A stretch of 64,000 nt of DNA from Streptacidiphilus jiangxiensis. Lineage in GTDB: Bacteria > Actinomycetota > Actinomycetes > Streptomycetales > Streptomycetaceae. Each line of letters opens with the position of its first letter. Position 1 is the stretch's first letter. The stretch lies in assembly GCF_900109465.1 (NCBI RefSeq), contig NZ_FOAZ01000002.1, positions 496,001 to 560,000 on the forward strand, given 5' to 3'. The position numbers and the translations under genes were made by a program. The notes below the pieces were generated by a model. That model was not told where the DNA came from. It saw only the letters and a list, made by a program, of their open reading frames with translations, and ran no database searches. Below, piece by piece: positions 17,365 through 26,942 of this stretch.

Positions 17365-20300
17365 ATGGTCGAGGAGAAGCACGGGTTCTGCACGCTGTGC
17401 AAGTCGCGGTGCGGCGCGGTCTTCACCGTCGAGGACGGCCGGATCTCCGGCGTCCGCCCCGACCCGGACCACCCCACGGGCGCCGCGATGTGTCCGAAGG
17501 GCCGCGCCGCGGCGGAGATCGCGCACAGCAGCCGCCGCCTCACCACGCCGCTGCGCCGCACCCGGCCCAAGACGGACCCGGATCCGGGCTGGGAGCCGAT
17601 CTCGTGGGACGAGGCGATGACGGAGATCTCCGCCCGGCTCGCCGCCGTCGCGGCGCAGGACGGGCCGGAGGCGGTCGCCTTCGCGGTCGCCACCCCGAGC
17701 GGCACCATGGTCAGCGACGCGACCGAGTGGATCGAGCGGTTCGTCCGCCGGTTCGGCAGCCCGAACACCGTCTACAGCGCCGAGCTGTGCAACTGGCACA
17801 AGGACTTCGCCCACGCCTTCACCTTCGGCTGCGCGCTGCCGCCGCCCGACTACGAGGGTGCCGACCTCGCCCTGCTCTGGGGCTTCAACCCCGCCAAGAC
17901 CTGGCTGGCCCAGTCGGCCGCGCTCTCCGCCGCGCAGGCGCACGGCACCCGGCTGGCGGTGGTCGACCCGCGCCGCTCGACCAGCGCGCTGCACGCCGAC
18001 CACTGGCTGCGGGTCCGCCCCGGCACCGACGCCGCGCTGGCACTGGGCCTGGCCCACCTGCTGATCGAGAGCGGCGGCTACGACGAGGCCTTCGTCCGCG
18101 CCTGGACCAACGGCCCGCTGCTCGTCCGTTCGGACGACGGGCGCTTCCTGCGCGCGACGGACCTGGACCCGACGGACCGGGGCGCAGCAGACCCGGGCAG
18201 AGCGGACCCGGGCGCAGCGGACCCGGGCGCAGCGGTCCCGGGCGCGGCTGACGTCGGCGCCACGGATCCGGGCGCGACGGGCCTGCCCGAAACGGACCTG
18301 TCCGAAGCGGAGCCTGGCGACGGTGACGACGCGACGCGCTTCGTCGTGTGGGACGAGACCACCGGCCGCCCGGAGGTGTACGACACCCGCGCGGCGGCCG
18401 TCGCGCCCGAGCACTTCGCGCTGCGCGGGGTGCGACAGGTGCGCACCCGCGACGGGCACACCGTCCCCTGTGTGCCGGCCTTCGAGCGGTACGCCCAGGC
18501 CTGCGCCCGCTGGCCGCTCGACCGGGTCGCCGCGACGACGTGGATCCCGGAGGCGGAGATCCGGGCGCTGGCGGAGGAACTGGCCCGGGCCCGGCGGGTG
18601 ACGTACTACGGCTGGACCGGCGTGGGCCAGAGCGCCAACGCCAGTCAGACCGAGCGTGCCCTCGCCACCCTCTACGCCCTGACCGGCTCGTTCGACGCCG
18701 TCGGCGGCAACCGGCTCGCTCCCCCGCCGCCCTACCGCCCGGCCACGTCCTTCTCGGACTTCGCGCCCGAGCAGCGCGCCAAGGCCCTGGGACTGGGCAA
18801 GCACCCGCTCGGGCCGCCCTCGTTCGGCTACGTCAACGCCGGGGACCTGTGCCGGGCGATCACGGAGCACCAGCCCTACCGGGTCCGTGCGTTGGTCGGG
18901 TTCGGCGCCAACCTGGTGGTCGCCCAGCCCGACTCGGACCGGGTCGCGGCGGCACTGCGCTCGCTGGACTTCCAGGTGCACCTGGACCTGTTCCCGAACC
19001 CCACCAGCGCGAGCGCCGACATCGTGCTGCCGGTCAACAGCGCCTACGAGCACGAGGCGCTGCGCTTCGGCTTCGAGATCAGCCACCGGGCCCAGGAGCA
19101 GGTGCAGTTGCGGCCCCGGATCGTCGAACCGCTGGCGGGGACGCGCTCGGACACGGAGTTCGTCTTCGACCTCGCCTGCCGGCTGGGCCTCGGTGGGGAG
19201 TTCTTCGACGGCGACATCGAGGCCGCCTGGGACTGGCAGTTGGCCCCGCTCGGGCTGACCGCGGCCGAGCTGCGCGGGCACCCCGGCGGTGTCCGGATCC
19301 CGCGCGCGGAGGGCGAACACCGCTACGCGGCCGTGCAGGACGGCACGGTCACCGGCTTCGCCACCCCGACGCGTCGCGTCGAGCTCTACAGCGAGCGACT
19401 GTTGGAGCACGGCTACCCGGCCGTGCCGGAGCACCGGTCCACGCCCGGGGGTGACGACCCGGCGTTCCCGCTCGTACTCACCTGCGCCAAGCACGGCACC
19501 TACATGCACAGCCAGCACCGGGGCGTCGCCGGCCTGCGCCGCCGGTCCGCCGATCCCCAGCTCGACCTGCACCCGGACACGGCCGCCGCACGCGGCATCC
19601 GCGAGGGCCAGTGGGTGGAGCTCAGCACCCGCCTGGGCAGCATCCGGCAGCGGGCGCGCTTCGACGCCGACCTGCATCCGGGCGTCGTCGTCGCCGAGTA
19701 CGGCTGGTGGGAGGCGGCGCCGGACCTCGGCCTGCCCGGCGGCGACCCGCTCGGTCCGCGCGGCGGCAACATGAACCGGCTCGTCGACCACAGCGTGAGC
19801 GACCCGCTCAGCGGGTCGGTGCCGCTGCGCTCGGCGGCCTGCGAGGTCCGGCCGGCCGCGGACGACGCCTCCTGGAGCGGCACCCGCCCGTTCACGATCA
19901 CCGCGCTTGGCTCGGAGGGGCGCGGTGTGCGGACGGTCCGCCTGGAGCCGGCCGACGGCGGCCCGCTGCCGGACCACCGCCCCGGCCAGCACGTCACCGT
20001 CCGCACCACGCCGGACGCGGACCCCGCCGAGGCGCGCAGCTACTCGCTCACCGGCGCGGCGCATGAACCAGGCAGAAGGGGATACGAACTGGCGGTGCGT
20101 CATCTGCCGGACGGCGTCTTCTCGTCCTGGCTGCACGAGACGGCGCGGGTCGGCGACACGCTCCAACTGACCTGTCCGACGGGCACGTTCTGCCTGCCGA
20201 CGGGTATCGACCACCCGGTCGTGCTGCTGGCCGGCGGCATCGGCATCACGCCGTTCCTGGGTCTGCTGAACACGCTTGCCTCGGAGCCGGACGACGCACC

Positions 20301-20913
20301 GGAGGTCCTGCTGCACCTGGGCGTCGCCGACTCCGGCGACCATCTCTTCCGCGAGCGGCTGCGCGAGCGGCTGCGCGAGCTCCAGCGGCGCCTGCCGCGG
20401 CTGCGCGTCGTCAGGCACTTCTCCGCGCCCCGACCGGGTGACCGGCCCGGACGCGACTTCGACGTGAACGGCCGGATCACCGCCGACGACATCGACCCCG
20501 AGCTGATCGCCCGCCGTGCCCGCTTCTACCTGTGCGGCCCGGAGGCGATGATCGGCGACCTGACGGACGGCCTGGTGGCGCGCGGCGTGCCGCGCTTCGA
20601 GATCTTCAGCGAGCGGTTCAGCCCCGCGCGACGCCACGTCACCATCCCCGACGACGCGCGCTTCACCGTGCGGTTCGCCCGCTCGGGCGTCGAACGCGTC
20701 TGGACGCCCGCGGACGGCACGCTGCTCGAGCTCGGCGAGCGGGCGGGCGTGCCGCTGCGCAGCGGGTGCCGGGTCGGGCAGTGCGAGAGCTGCGCGTGCG
20801 CGCTGATGGAGGGGGAGGTCACGCCACTGGTGACCCTGTCGGAGGAGTTGCCGGACGGCGAGACGCTGACCTGCCAGTCGGTCCCGGCGAGCGACGTCGT
20901 CCTGGACGCCTGA
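17365..20913 (+). CDS. molybdopterin oxidoreductase fused to FNR-type reductase and 2Fe-2S ferredoxin
   Basis: This 1182-residue protein starts as a DMSO-reductase-family enzyme: 4Fe-4S ligands Cys9, Cys12, Cys16 and Cys43, then bis-MGD domains with a likely Mo-ligand cysteine in AELCNWHKDF and the C-terminal cofactor domain (LDLHPDTAAARGI). From about residue 835 a flavin/NAD(P) reductase follows (RSYSLTGAAHE, then LLAGGIGITPFLG). The end is a plant-type 2Fe-2S domain with CRVGQCESC plus a distant Cys. The fusion should move electrons between NAD(P)H and the Mo site in one chain. Substrate is unknown; nitrate or an organic oxyanion are guesses. An odd ADPGA-type repeat insert occupies about residues 268-315. 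AGGAGG at 17354-17359 supports ATG 17365. Confidence 0.9.
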   Translation: MVEEKHGFCTLCKSRCGAVFTVEDGRISGVRPDPDHPTGAAMCPKGRAAAEIAHSSRRLTTPLRRTRPKTDPDPGWEPISWDEAMTEISARLAAVAAQDGPEAVAFAVATPSGTMVSDATEWIERFVRRFGSPNTVYSAELCNWHKDFAHAFTFGCALPPPDYEGADLALLWGFNPAKTWLAQSAALSAAQAHGTRLAVVDPRRSTSALHADHWLRVRPGTDAALALGLAHLLIESGGYDEAFVRAWTNGPLLVRSDDGRFLRATDLDPTDRGAADPGRADPGAADPGAAVPGAADVGATDPGATGLPETDLSEAEPGDGDDATRFVVWDETTGRPEVYDTRAAAVAPEHFALRGVRQVRTRDGHTVPCVPAFERYAQACARWPLDRVAATTWIPEAEIRALAEELARARRVTYYGWTGVGQSANASQTERALATLYALTGSFDAVGGNRLAPPPPYRPATSFSDFAPEQRAKALGLGKHPLGPPSFGYVNAGDLCRAITEHQPYRVRALVGFGANLVVAQPDSDRVAAALRSLDFQVHLDLFPNPTSASADIVLPVNSAYEHEALRFGFEISHRAQEQVQLRPRIVEPLAGTRSDTEFVFDLACRLGLGGEFFDGDIEAAWDWQLAPLGLTAAELRGHPGGVRIPRAEGEHRYAAVQDGTVTGFATPTRRVELYSERLLEHGYPAVPEHRSTPGGDDPAFPLVLTCAKHGTYMHSQHRGVAGLRRRSADPQLDLHPDTAAARGIREGQWVELSTRLGSIRQRARFDADLHPGVVVAEYGWWEAAPDLGLPGGDPLGPRGGNMNRLVDHSVSDPLSGSVPLRSAACEVRPAADDASWSGTRPFTITALGSEGRGVRTVRLEPADGGPLPDHRPGQHVTVRTTPDADPAEARSYSLTGAAHEPGRRGYELAVRHLPDGVFSSWLHETARVGDTLQLTCPTGTFCLPTGIDHPVVLLAGGIGITPFLGLLNTLASEPDDAPEVLLHLGVADSGDHLFRERLRERLRELQRRLPRLRVVRHFSAPRPGDRPGRDFDVNGRITADDIDPELIARRARFYLCGPEAMIGDLTDGLVARGVPRFEIFSERFSPARRHVTIPDDARFTVRFARSGVERVWTPADGTLLELGERAGVPLRSGCRVGQCESCACALMEGEVTPLVTLSEELPDGETLTCQSVPASDVVLDA

Positions 20914-20949
20914 GGACCGCGCGCCGCCAGCGCCCGCGCTTCGTGGCGG

Positions 20950-21486
20950 TCAGCCCGCTGCCCCCGACGCGTCGGCCCGCCCGTCGCCGTCAGGCCGGAG
21001 GTCGCCGTCGGGCCGGAGGTCGCCGTCGGCGCGGGCGTCGCAGACGCGGACGGAGACGACCCGGCGGATGTAGCGGGTGCCGCAGCGGTCCTGCGGAACG
21101 ACGAGCTGTGGCCCCTCGCCGCCCAGCGGCGCGCCGTCGAGGGCCACGGCCAGCAGCACGGGGGCGGCGGCGAACTCGGGGTCGATCTCGGCCCAGGTGA
21201 GCAGCGCCAGATGGCCGTCGGCGCCGCGCACCCGGATCAGGTAGCGGGCGCGCTCCTTCCGTCTGGCCGGGTCGAAGCCGGGCCGCGCGGCGGCCAGCAC
21301 GTCGTGCAGGAGCGGACCGGTGAAGGTGTGGCGGTGCGGGCCCGTCCGACCGCAGGTGTAGAGCGCCTCGGTGGTGTGCTGCGGCCAACCGCGCAGCGCC
21401 TCGGCACTCAGCCTTCCGACACGCTCCAGATCTCCCGCCAGCTCGATCCCGTCGCGCATCCGCAGGTCCTGATCCGTCGCCGTCAT
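20950..21486 (-). CDS. small sulfite-oxidase-fold molybdopterin-binding protein
   Basis: This 178-residue protein matches the Mo-cofactor (SUOX-fold) domain of YedY-like proteins: TFTGPLLHDVLAAA, then DGHLALLTWAEIDP, then GPQLVVPQDRCGTRYIRRVVSV. A possible Mo-ligand Cys is in LYTCGR. It has neither the signal peptide nor the haem domain found in many relatives. The C-terminus ends in a short DGDLRP repeat encoded by tandem duplication. ATG 21486 has GGGGAG upstream. It converges with the large molybdopterin oxidoreductase gene, 36 bases away, so both may rely on the same cofactor supply. Confidence 0.8.
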   Translation of the reverse strand: MTATDQDLRMRDGIELAGDLERVGRLSAEALRGWPQHTTEALYTCGRTGPHRHTFTGPLLHDVLAAARPGFDPARRKERARYLIRVRGADGHLALLTWAEIDPEFAAAPVLLAVALDGAPLGGEGPQLVVPQDRCGTRYIRRVVSVRVCDARADGDLRPDGDLRPDGDGRADASGAAG

Positions 21487-21563
21487 CGCCGCTCCCCTCG
21501 CCGGACGGTCGGGTGGCCGTCGCAGGGAGTGGTTCCCACCTGCGAACCGGACCACACGCGTGG

Positions 21564-21602
21564 CCTTGCATCTGCCAAGGTGACAGGCCATCAGTCCTTG
21601 CA
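21564..21602. promoter_or_regulatory. paired CCTTGCA sites upstream of alpha-galactosidase
   Basis: CCTTGCA occurs at 21564-21570 and again at 21596-21602, 32 bases (about three helical turns) apart, with an inverted CAAGG at 21576-21580. The pair lies 135-170 bases before the alpha-galactosidase start, in the 249-base intergenic region. CTTGCA-type repeats are what I remember for LacI-type maltose/polysaccharide regulators in streptomycetes; that link is from memory. Confidence 0.35.
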
Positions 21603-21735
21603 GGTGCGGACTTAGTTCAATCCTGCTTATTTGAGCCGCAGTCTTGTCAGAAGTGCGCAGCATCCCCTAGAACGGTGTCGGCTGATCACACGTCAGCCAC
21701 CATGCCCTGACCCCGAACACCCGTGAGGTCGAAGC

Positions 21736-23910
21736 GTGCCCACTCCCCTCCCGTCCTGGCTCCGTGCCACCGTCGCCGGCGCGGCCGCGCTGGCCGCCAC
21801 CACCACCGGGCTGCTGCTCGCACCGCCCGCCGGCGCGGCCACCGGCGCGGCGACCGGCGCCACGACGCCGTATCCGAACTACGCCCCGACCCCGCCCATG
21901 GGCTGGAACGACTGGTCGTACTACCAGTGCGGGATCGACGAGCAGACCATCCTCGGCAACGCACACGCCCTGGTCACCACGGGATTGGCGAAGAAGGGGT
22001 ACGACACGGTCACCATCGACGACTGCTGGATGGCCCAGCAGCGCGACGCCAGTGGCCGGTTGGTGGCCAACCCCAAGCTCTTCCCGGACGGCATGGGCTA
22101 TGTCGGGCAGCAACTGCACAAGCTCGGGCTGAAGTTCGGCATCTACGAGGACGCCGGCACCAGCACCTGCGGCGGCTACCCGGGTTCGCTCGGCCACTGG
22201 CAGCAGGACGCGGACCTCTTCGCCTCCTGGGGCGTGGACTACGTCAAGCTCGACGGCTGCAACGTCCCCAGCAAGGCCGGGGAGAGCGACGAGCAGAGCT
22301 ACCGCGACACGTACACCGCGATGAGCCAGGCGCTGCGCAACACCCACCGCCGGATCGTCTACTCGATCTCCGCCCCCGCCTACTTCCAGGGCGAGTCGAA
22401 CTGGGACTCGGTGATCCGCTGGTCCTCGCAACTCGGCAACCTGTGGCGCGAGGGCGCCGACATCGCACTCGGCCAGGACACCGGCGCCGACAAGTGGGCG
22501 TCGATCGACTACAACTACGGCTACAACGTGGGGCTCGCCGGACTCCAGCGGCCGGGCCGCTGGAACGACCCCGACTTCCTGCTCGCCGGGGACTCCGGGC
22601 TGACCCGCGACGAGATCCAGAGCCAGGTCTCGCTCTGGTCGATGATGGCGGCGCCGCTGATCTCCAGCACCGACCTCACCCACCTCTCCCCGGCCGCGCT
22701 GGCCGTGCTCGGCAACCGCGACGTCATCGCCGTCGACCAGGACCGCCTCGGCGTCCAGGGCCGGATCGTCCAACACGGCGCCGGCTACGACGTGCTGAGC
22801 AAGCCGTTGGCGGGCGGCGACCGCGCGGTCGCGCTGTTCAACTCCTCCGACCGCGCGCAGACCGTGACCACCACCGCCACCCGGGCGGGCCTGCACGCCG
22901 CCGCCGGATACCGGCTCGAGGACCTGGTGAGCAAGCAGGTCACCGAGACCACCGGCGTGATCGCCGCGGACGTGCCGCCGCACGCGACGGTGCTGCTGCG
23001 CGTCCACCCGGGCGCCGGCCGCGGCCTGGCTCCGTCCACCGCACTCACCTGGCACGACGTCAGCACGGCCAAGAGCCCGGGCACGTACCGCGTCACCCTG
23101 GCGGACCACGGCGCCACCGCGCTCAGCGCCCCGCAGCTGCACCTCACCGCGCCCCACGGCTGGACGGTCAGCCCCACCACGATCACGCTGCCGCGGATAC
23201 CGGCAGGCGGCGCGGCCTCGGCCACAGTGCATGTCCACGGCCCCCAGGCGGCCCCCGGCACGACGGTCACCGCGATCCACGCGACCGCGAGCTACCGGGC
23301 CGGCTCGGCCAGGGTCGACACGGTCGCCGGCGAGCAGACGATCGTCGAGGTCGTCCCCTTCCCCTCGCTGGCCGCCGCGTTCGACAACGTCGGCGCCACC
23401 TCGGAGAGCGACACCACGCCCGGCAACTTCGACGGCGGCGGCGACAGCTACTCCACCCAGGCGCTCGCCAAGGCCGGGGCCACGCCCGGCGCCACGATCA
23501 GCGCCAACGGCCTGACCTTCAGCTGGCCCTCGGCGGCGCCCGGCACGCCGGACAACGTCTCCGCCTCCGGCCAGGCGATCACCCTCGGCGGCAAGGGCAG
23601 CGCCCTGGGCTTCCTCGGCGCGGAGGCCGGGTTCGTCTCCGGCACGGTCACCGTCACCTACACCGACGGCACCACCAGCACCGGCCAACTCGGCTTCCCC
23701 AACTGGTGCTGCGCGCCGACCGACGCCTACGGCGCGAAGACCGCGTTCACCACGGACCACCGGAACACCCCGACCGGTCCGGCCAACTTCGGCATCAGCT
23801 ACGGGGTGTTCACCAACACCGTGCCGCTGACACCCGGCAAGACCGTCGCCACGGTGACCCTGCCGAACGCCCCGGCGATCCACGTCTTCGCGCTCACCGT
23901 CCAACCCTGA
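21736..23910 (+). CDS. secreted alpha-galactosidase, GH27
   Basis: This 724-residue exported enzyme has a signal peptide (residues 1 to about 35, ending in AGAA), then the GH27 barrel: MGWNDW at 55-60, TIDDCW at 93-98, nucleophile Asp173 in YVKLDGCN and acid/base Asp278 in GRWNDPD. The beta-sandwich domain of the family follows to about residue 435. A NEW3-like domain comes next, then a C-terminal beta domain of about 170 residues that looks like a carbohydrate-binding or NPCBM-like module. It should remove terminal alpha-galactose from plant oligosaccharides and galactomannans. The start is GTG 21736 (no ATG fits). Confidence 0.92.
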   Translation: MPTPLPSWLRATVAGAAALAATTTGLLLAPPAGAATGAATGATTPYPNYAPTPPMGWNDWSYYQCGIDEQTILGNAHALVTTGLAKKGYDTVTIDDCWMAQQRDASGRLVANPKLFPDGMGYVGQQLHKLGLKFGIYEDAGTSTCGGYPGSLGHWQQDADLFASWGVDYVKLDGCNVPSKAGESDEQSYRDTYTAMSQALRNTHRRIVYSISAPAYFQGESNWDSVIRWSSQLGNLWREGADIALGQDTGADKWASIDYNYGYNVGLAGLQRPGRWNDPDFLLAGDSGLTRDEIQSQVSLWSMMAAPLISSTDLTHLSPAALAVLGNRDVIAVDQDRLGVQGRIVQHGAGYDVLSKPLAGGDRAVALFNSSDRAQTVTTTATRAGLHAAAGYRLEDLVSKQVTETTGVIAADVPPHATVLLRVHPGAGRGLAPSTALTWHDVSTAKSPGTYRVTLADHGATALSAPQLHLTAPHGWTVSPTTITLPRIPAGGAASATVHVHGPQAAPGTTVTAIHATASYRAGSARVDTVAGEQTIVEVVPFPSLAAAFDNVGATSESDTTPGNFDGGGDSYSTQALAKAGATPGATISANGLTFSWPSAAPGTPDNVSASGQAITLGGKGSALGFLGAEAGFVSGTVTVTYTDGTTSTGQLGFPNWCCAPTDAYGAKTAFTTDHRNTPTGPANFGISYGVFTNTVPLTPGKTVATVTLPNAPAIHVFALTVQP

Positions 23911-23926
23911 GGCCCGAGACGGGGGT

Positions 23927-24946
23927 TCACCACTCCCGGGGCCCGTGGGTCTGCAGGAAGACGATCGGGCCGTCGCCCAGCGATCCGGCGGCATCGAGAT
24001 CCTGGAGCGCGGCCAGCGCCTTGGCGGTGTAGGTGCGCTCCAGGGTCAGCCCCGCGTCGGACGCCGCCCGGGCCAGGGCGGCGTCCGCGCGGGCGGTCGG
24101 GTGCGCGTAGCCGTCGCCCAGCCAGGCCGTCTCGGTGCGGATCGTCTCCGCCGGGAGCGGAAGGGCCACGCCCGTGAGGTCGGCGCCACGGGAGCGCAGC
24201 AGGTCCGCGCTCCTGCGGGCCAGGCCCAGCAGTGTCCGGGTGTCCAGCGGGAGCGTGTCGTTGACGACGACGCCGAGGACCCGCGTGCGCAGCCCCGCCA
24301 GACGCAGGCCCAGCGCGAGTCCGGCCGTGGTGCCGCCGGAGCCGACGGCGGTGACCACCCAGGCGGGCTCCGGCAGCTCCCCCGCCGCGACCTGCTCGCC
24401 CAGCTCCAACGCGATCTCGGCGGCGCCCAGCACGCCGAGCGGCGAGGAGCCGCCCGCCGGCAGGTAGGCGGGCGGGCGCAGGCCGCGGGTGTGGCGGGCG
24501 AAGAGCCAGGGCGCGGCCAGGATCAGCCGGGTCTTGGAGTGCAGGAAGTGCAGCGTCGCGCCGGAGGCGCGCAGCCGGTCGAGCTGCCCGCGCACGTGGT
24601 CGTCGACGGGGTGGTCGATCAGGCCGAGCGCCACGTCGATGCCCTGCTCGCGGGCGTAGCAGGCCGCCGCGAGGCCCCAGTTGGTACCGAGCCCGCCGAC
24701 GGTGAGCAGGGTGCGGGTGCCGCGCCGCCGCGCGTCCGGCAGCAGCCACTCCAGTTTGCGGACCTTGTTGCCGCCCCAGCCGCCCTCGCCGTAGCCGCTC
24801 TCGTCCTTGACCCACAGCGGGCCGCGCGTGCCCAGCCCGTCGAGTGCCTGCACGGGCGTCGGGGCCTCACCCAGCCGGAGGAAGGGCAGCGTCCCGACCA
24901 GCTCGGGGAACCTCCGGTGCAGCAGCGGGGGCGTCGGTGCCGTCAT
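23927..24946 (-). CDS. PLP-dependent D-cysteine desulfhydrase / ACC deaminase-family protein
   Basis: This 339-residue fold-type II PLP enzyme has the cofactor lysine in GGNKVRKLE (about residues 60-68), LLTVGGLGTNWG, and the glycine-rich phosphate loop TAVGSGGTTAG. These are shared by D-cysteine desulfhydrase and 1-aminocyclopropane-1-carboxylate deaminase; sequence alone does not separate them. ATG 24946 is chosen because the preceding in-frame sequence is unlike the family. It converges with the alpha-galactosidase gene (16-base gap), and its start faces the GH15 gene across a 140-base divergent region. Confidence 0.82.
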   Translation of the reverse strand: MTAPTPPLLHRRFPELVGTLPFLRLGEAPTPVQALDGLGTRGPLWVKDESGYGEGGWGGNKVRKLEWLLPDARRRGTRTLLTVGGLGTNWGLAAACYAREQGIDVALGLIDHPVDDHVRGQLDRLRASGATLHFLHSKTRLILAAPWLFARHTRGLRPPAYLPAGGSSPLGVLGAAEIALELGEQVAAGELPEPAWVVTAVGSGGTTAGLALGLRLAGLRTRVLGVVVNDTLPLDTRTLLGLARRSADLLRSRGADLTGVALPLPAETIRTETAWLGDGYAHPTARADAALARAASDAGLTLERTYTAKALAALQDLDAAGSLGDGPIVFLQTHGPREW

Positions 24947-25086
24947 GCGCACACGGTAGGGCACGCTCGCCCCGGAGGGAGCACCTGCGCGTGCGCGGAC
25001 CGGCATGCCCTGATATGTCTCGGAGGGTTGCCCATCGGCCACCAATCGGCCGCAGCTCAGCCGGAGCACCTCAGGAGGACCCCGCG

Positions 25087-26922
25087 ATGCGCCGTTACCC
25101 GCCGATCGCCGACCACGGACTCATCGGCGACCTGCAGACCTCCGCGCTGGTCTCGGCCGAGGGCTCGATCGACTTCTTCTGCGCCCCGCGCTTCGACTCC
25201 CCCACCCTGTTCGCCTCGTTGCTCGACCACGACAAGGGCGGGCACTTCGCCATCACCCCGGACGTCGACGACCCGGCGGAGGTGACGGTGCGGCAGCTCT
25301 ACCTCCCCGACACCGCGATCGTCGTCACCCGGTTCCTCACCGTCGACGGTATCGGCGAGCTGATCGACTTCATGCCCCTGCACGACCCCGCCACCGCGCA
25401 CGACCGGCGGCGCATCGTCCGGGGCGTCCGGGCCGTGCGCGGCACCGTCCGGTTCCGGCTCGAGTGCCGCCCGCGCTTCGACTACGGCCGGGCCGAGCAC
25501 GAGACCGTCGCCCTCGCCGACGGCGTCAGCTTCCGCTCCGCGGCGGGAACAGCCCACCTCCAGGCGATCGGTCCGGTCTTCCTCGACGTCGACAGCCGCG
25601 ACGCGGTCTCCCGGTTCACCCTCCACCAGGGCGACCTGGCCGGTGTCGTGCTGACGACCGGCGCTCCCGGCGACCCCGCGCCACCCGCCCTGGTCGAGGC
25701 GCCGCTGCGGCGGGAGTTCACCGACACGATCGCCTTCTGGCAGGACTGGACCGGCCGCTGCCGGTACAAGGGCCGGTGGCAACAGGTCGTGAACCGCTCC
25801 GCAATCACGCTGAAGCTGCTCAGCTACGCCCCCAGTGGCGCTTTCCTGGCAGCGGCGACGGCGGGCCTGCCCGAGCAGGTCGGCGGCGAGCGCAACTGGG
25901 ACTACCGCTTCACCTGGGTCCGCGACGCCTCGCTCTCGGTCGGCGCGTTGATCGCGCTGGGCTACGACGAGGAGGCCGACGCCTTCCGCCGCTGGCTGGG
26001 TGGCCGACTGGCGGCCGGCGCGAGCGCCTCCGGCGAGCCGCTGCAGATCATGTACCGCATCGACGGCGACCCCCACCTGGTCGAGGAGACCCTCGACCAT
26101 TTCGAGGGCTACCGCGGCTCCGCCCCGGTCCGCATCGGCAACGGCGCCGCGGACCAGCTCCAGCTGGACATCTACGGCGAGGCCGTCTACGGCCTCGCCC
26201 ACGCCGCGCACATCTCCGAGCTCGCCGGCTACGACGGCTGGCTGCGCGTCGCCGGGCTGCTGGACTGGCTCTGCGACCACTGGGACCGCCCCGACGAGGG
26301 CATCTGGGAGACCCGCGGCGGCCGCCGCGACTTCACCTACAGCCGCCTGATGTGCTGGGTCGCCTTCGACCGCGGCATCCGCGCCGCACAACGCCTGGCC
26401 CGCCCCGCCGACCTGGCGCGGTGGACGGGCGTCCGCGACGACATCCTGCGGCAGGTGATGGAGAAGGGCTGGAACGAGAAGCGGCAGGCCTTCGTCCAGT
26501 CCTACGACAGCGACGTCCTGGACGCCTCCCTGCTGTGGATGCCCCTGACCGGCTTCATCAGCCCGCGCGACCGGCGCTGGCTGGCCACGCTCGACGCGAT
26601 GGGCGAGGAGCTGGTCTCCGACAGCCTCGTCTACCGCTACAACCCGGAGGCCTCCCCCGACGGCCTGCGCGGCAGCGAGGGCACCTTCTCGCTCTGCAGC
26701 TTCCTCTACGTCAGCGCCCTGGCCCGCGCGGGCCGCGTCGACGAGGCCCGCTACGCCTTCGCGAAGATGCTCACCTACGCCAACCACGTCGGCCTCTTCG
26801 CCGAGGAGATCGGCCCGACGGGCGAGCAACTCGGCAACTTCCCGCAGGCCTTCACCCACCTCGCCCTGATCGAGGCCGCCTTGGCGCTGGACGAGGAACT
26901 GGACCGCAAGGATCGGACCTAG
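25087..26922 (+). CDS. GH15-family glycoside hydrolase (glucoamylase/trehalase type)
   Basis: This 611-residue cytoplasmic protein has the GH15 layout: an N-terminal beta-domain (IADHGLIGDLQTSALVS, IDFFCAPRFDSP), then an (alpha/alpha)6 barrel with GGERNWDYRFTWVRDAS, the LQLDIYGE segment and a C-terminal EEIGPTGEQLGNFPQAF that carries a catalytic Glu. Mycobacterial relatives of this type hydrolyse trehalose, and others maltodextrins, so either is possible. No signal peptide is present. AGGAGG about eight bases before ATG 25087 fixes the start. Confidence 0.9.
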   Translation: MRRYPPIADHGLIGDLQTSALVSAEGSIDFFCAPRFDSPTLFASLLDHDKGGHFAITPDVDDPAEVTVRQLYLPDTAIVVTRFLTVDGIGELIDFMPLHDPATAHDRRRIVRGVRAVRGTVRFRLECRPRFDYGRAEHETVALADGVSFRSAAGTAHLQAIGPVFLDVDSRDAVSRFTLHQGDLAGVVLTTGAPGDPAPPALVEAPLRREFTDTIAFWQDWTGRCRYKGRWQQVVNRSAITLKLLSYAPSGAFLAAATAGLPEQVGGERNWDYRFTWVRDASLSVGALIALGYDEEADAFRRWLGGRLAAGASASGEPLQIMYRIDGDPHLVEETLDHFEGYRGSAPVRIGNGAADQLQLDIYGEAVYGLAHAAHISELAGYDGWLRVAGLLDWLCDHWDRPDEGIWETRGGRRDFTYSRLMCWVAFDRGIRAAQRLARPADLARWTGVRDDILRQVMEKGWNEKRQAFVQSYDSDVLDASLLWMPLTGFISPRDRRWLATLDAMGEELVSDSLVYRYNPEASPDGLRGSEGTFSLCSFLYVSALARAGRVDEARYAFAKMLTYANHVGLFAEEIGPTGEQLGNFPQAFTHLALIEAALALDEELDRKDRT

Positions 26923-26942
26923 GCCCGGCCGCGGCCTGCGGC

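Noticed and set aside
18165-18310. Repeats within the molybdoenzyme as a CRISPR-like or regulatory repeat
   Set aside because: The units are short and imperfect, have no spacers, and keep the reading frame. They code for a low-complexity insert.
17215-20637. A 1140-codon open frame antisense to the molybdopterin oxidoreductase
   Set aside because: No recognisable domain and composition typical of shadow frames, while the plus strand shows clear cofactor motifs.
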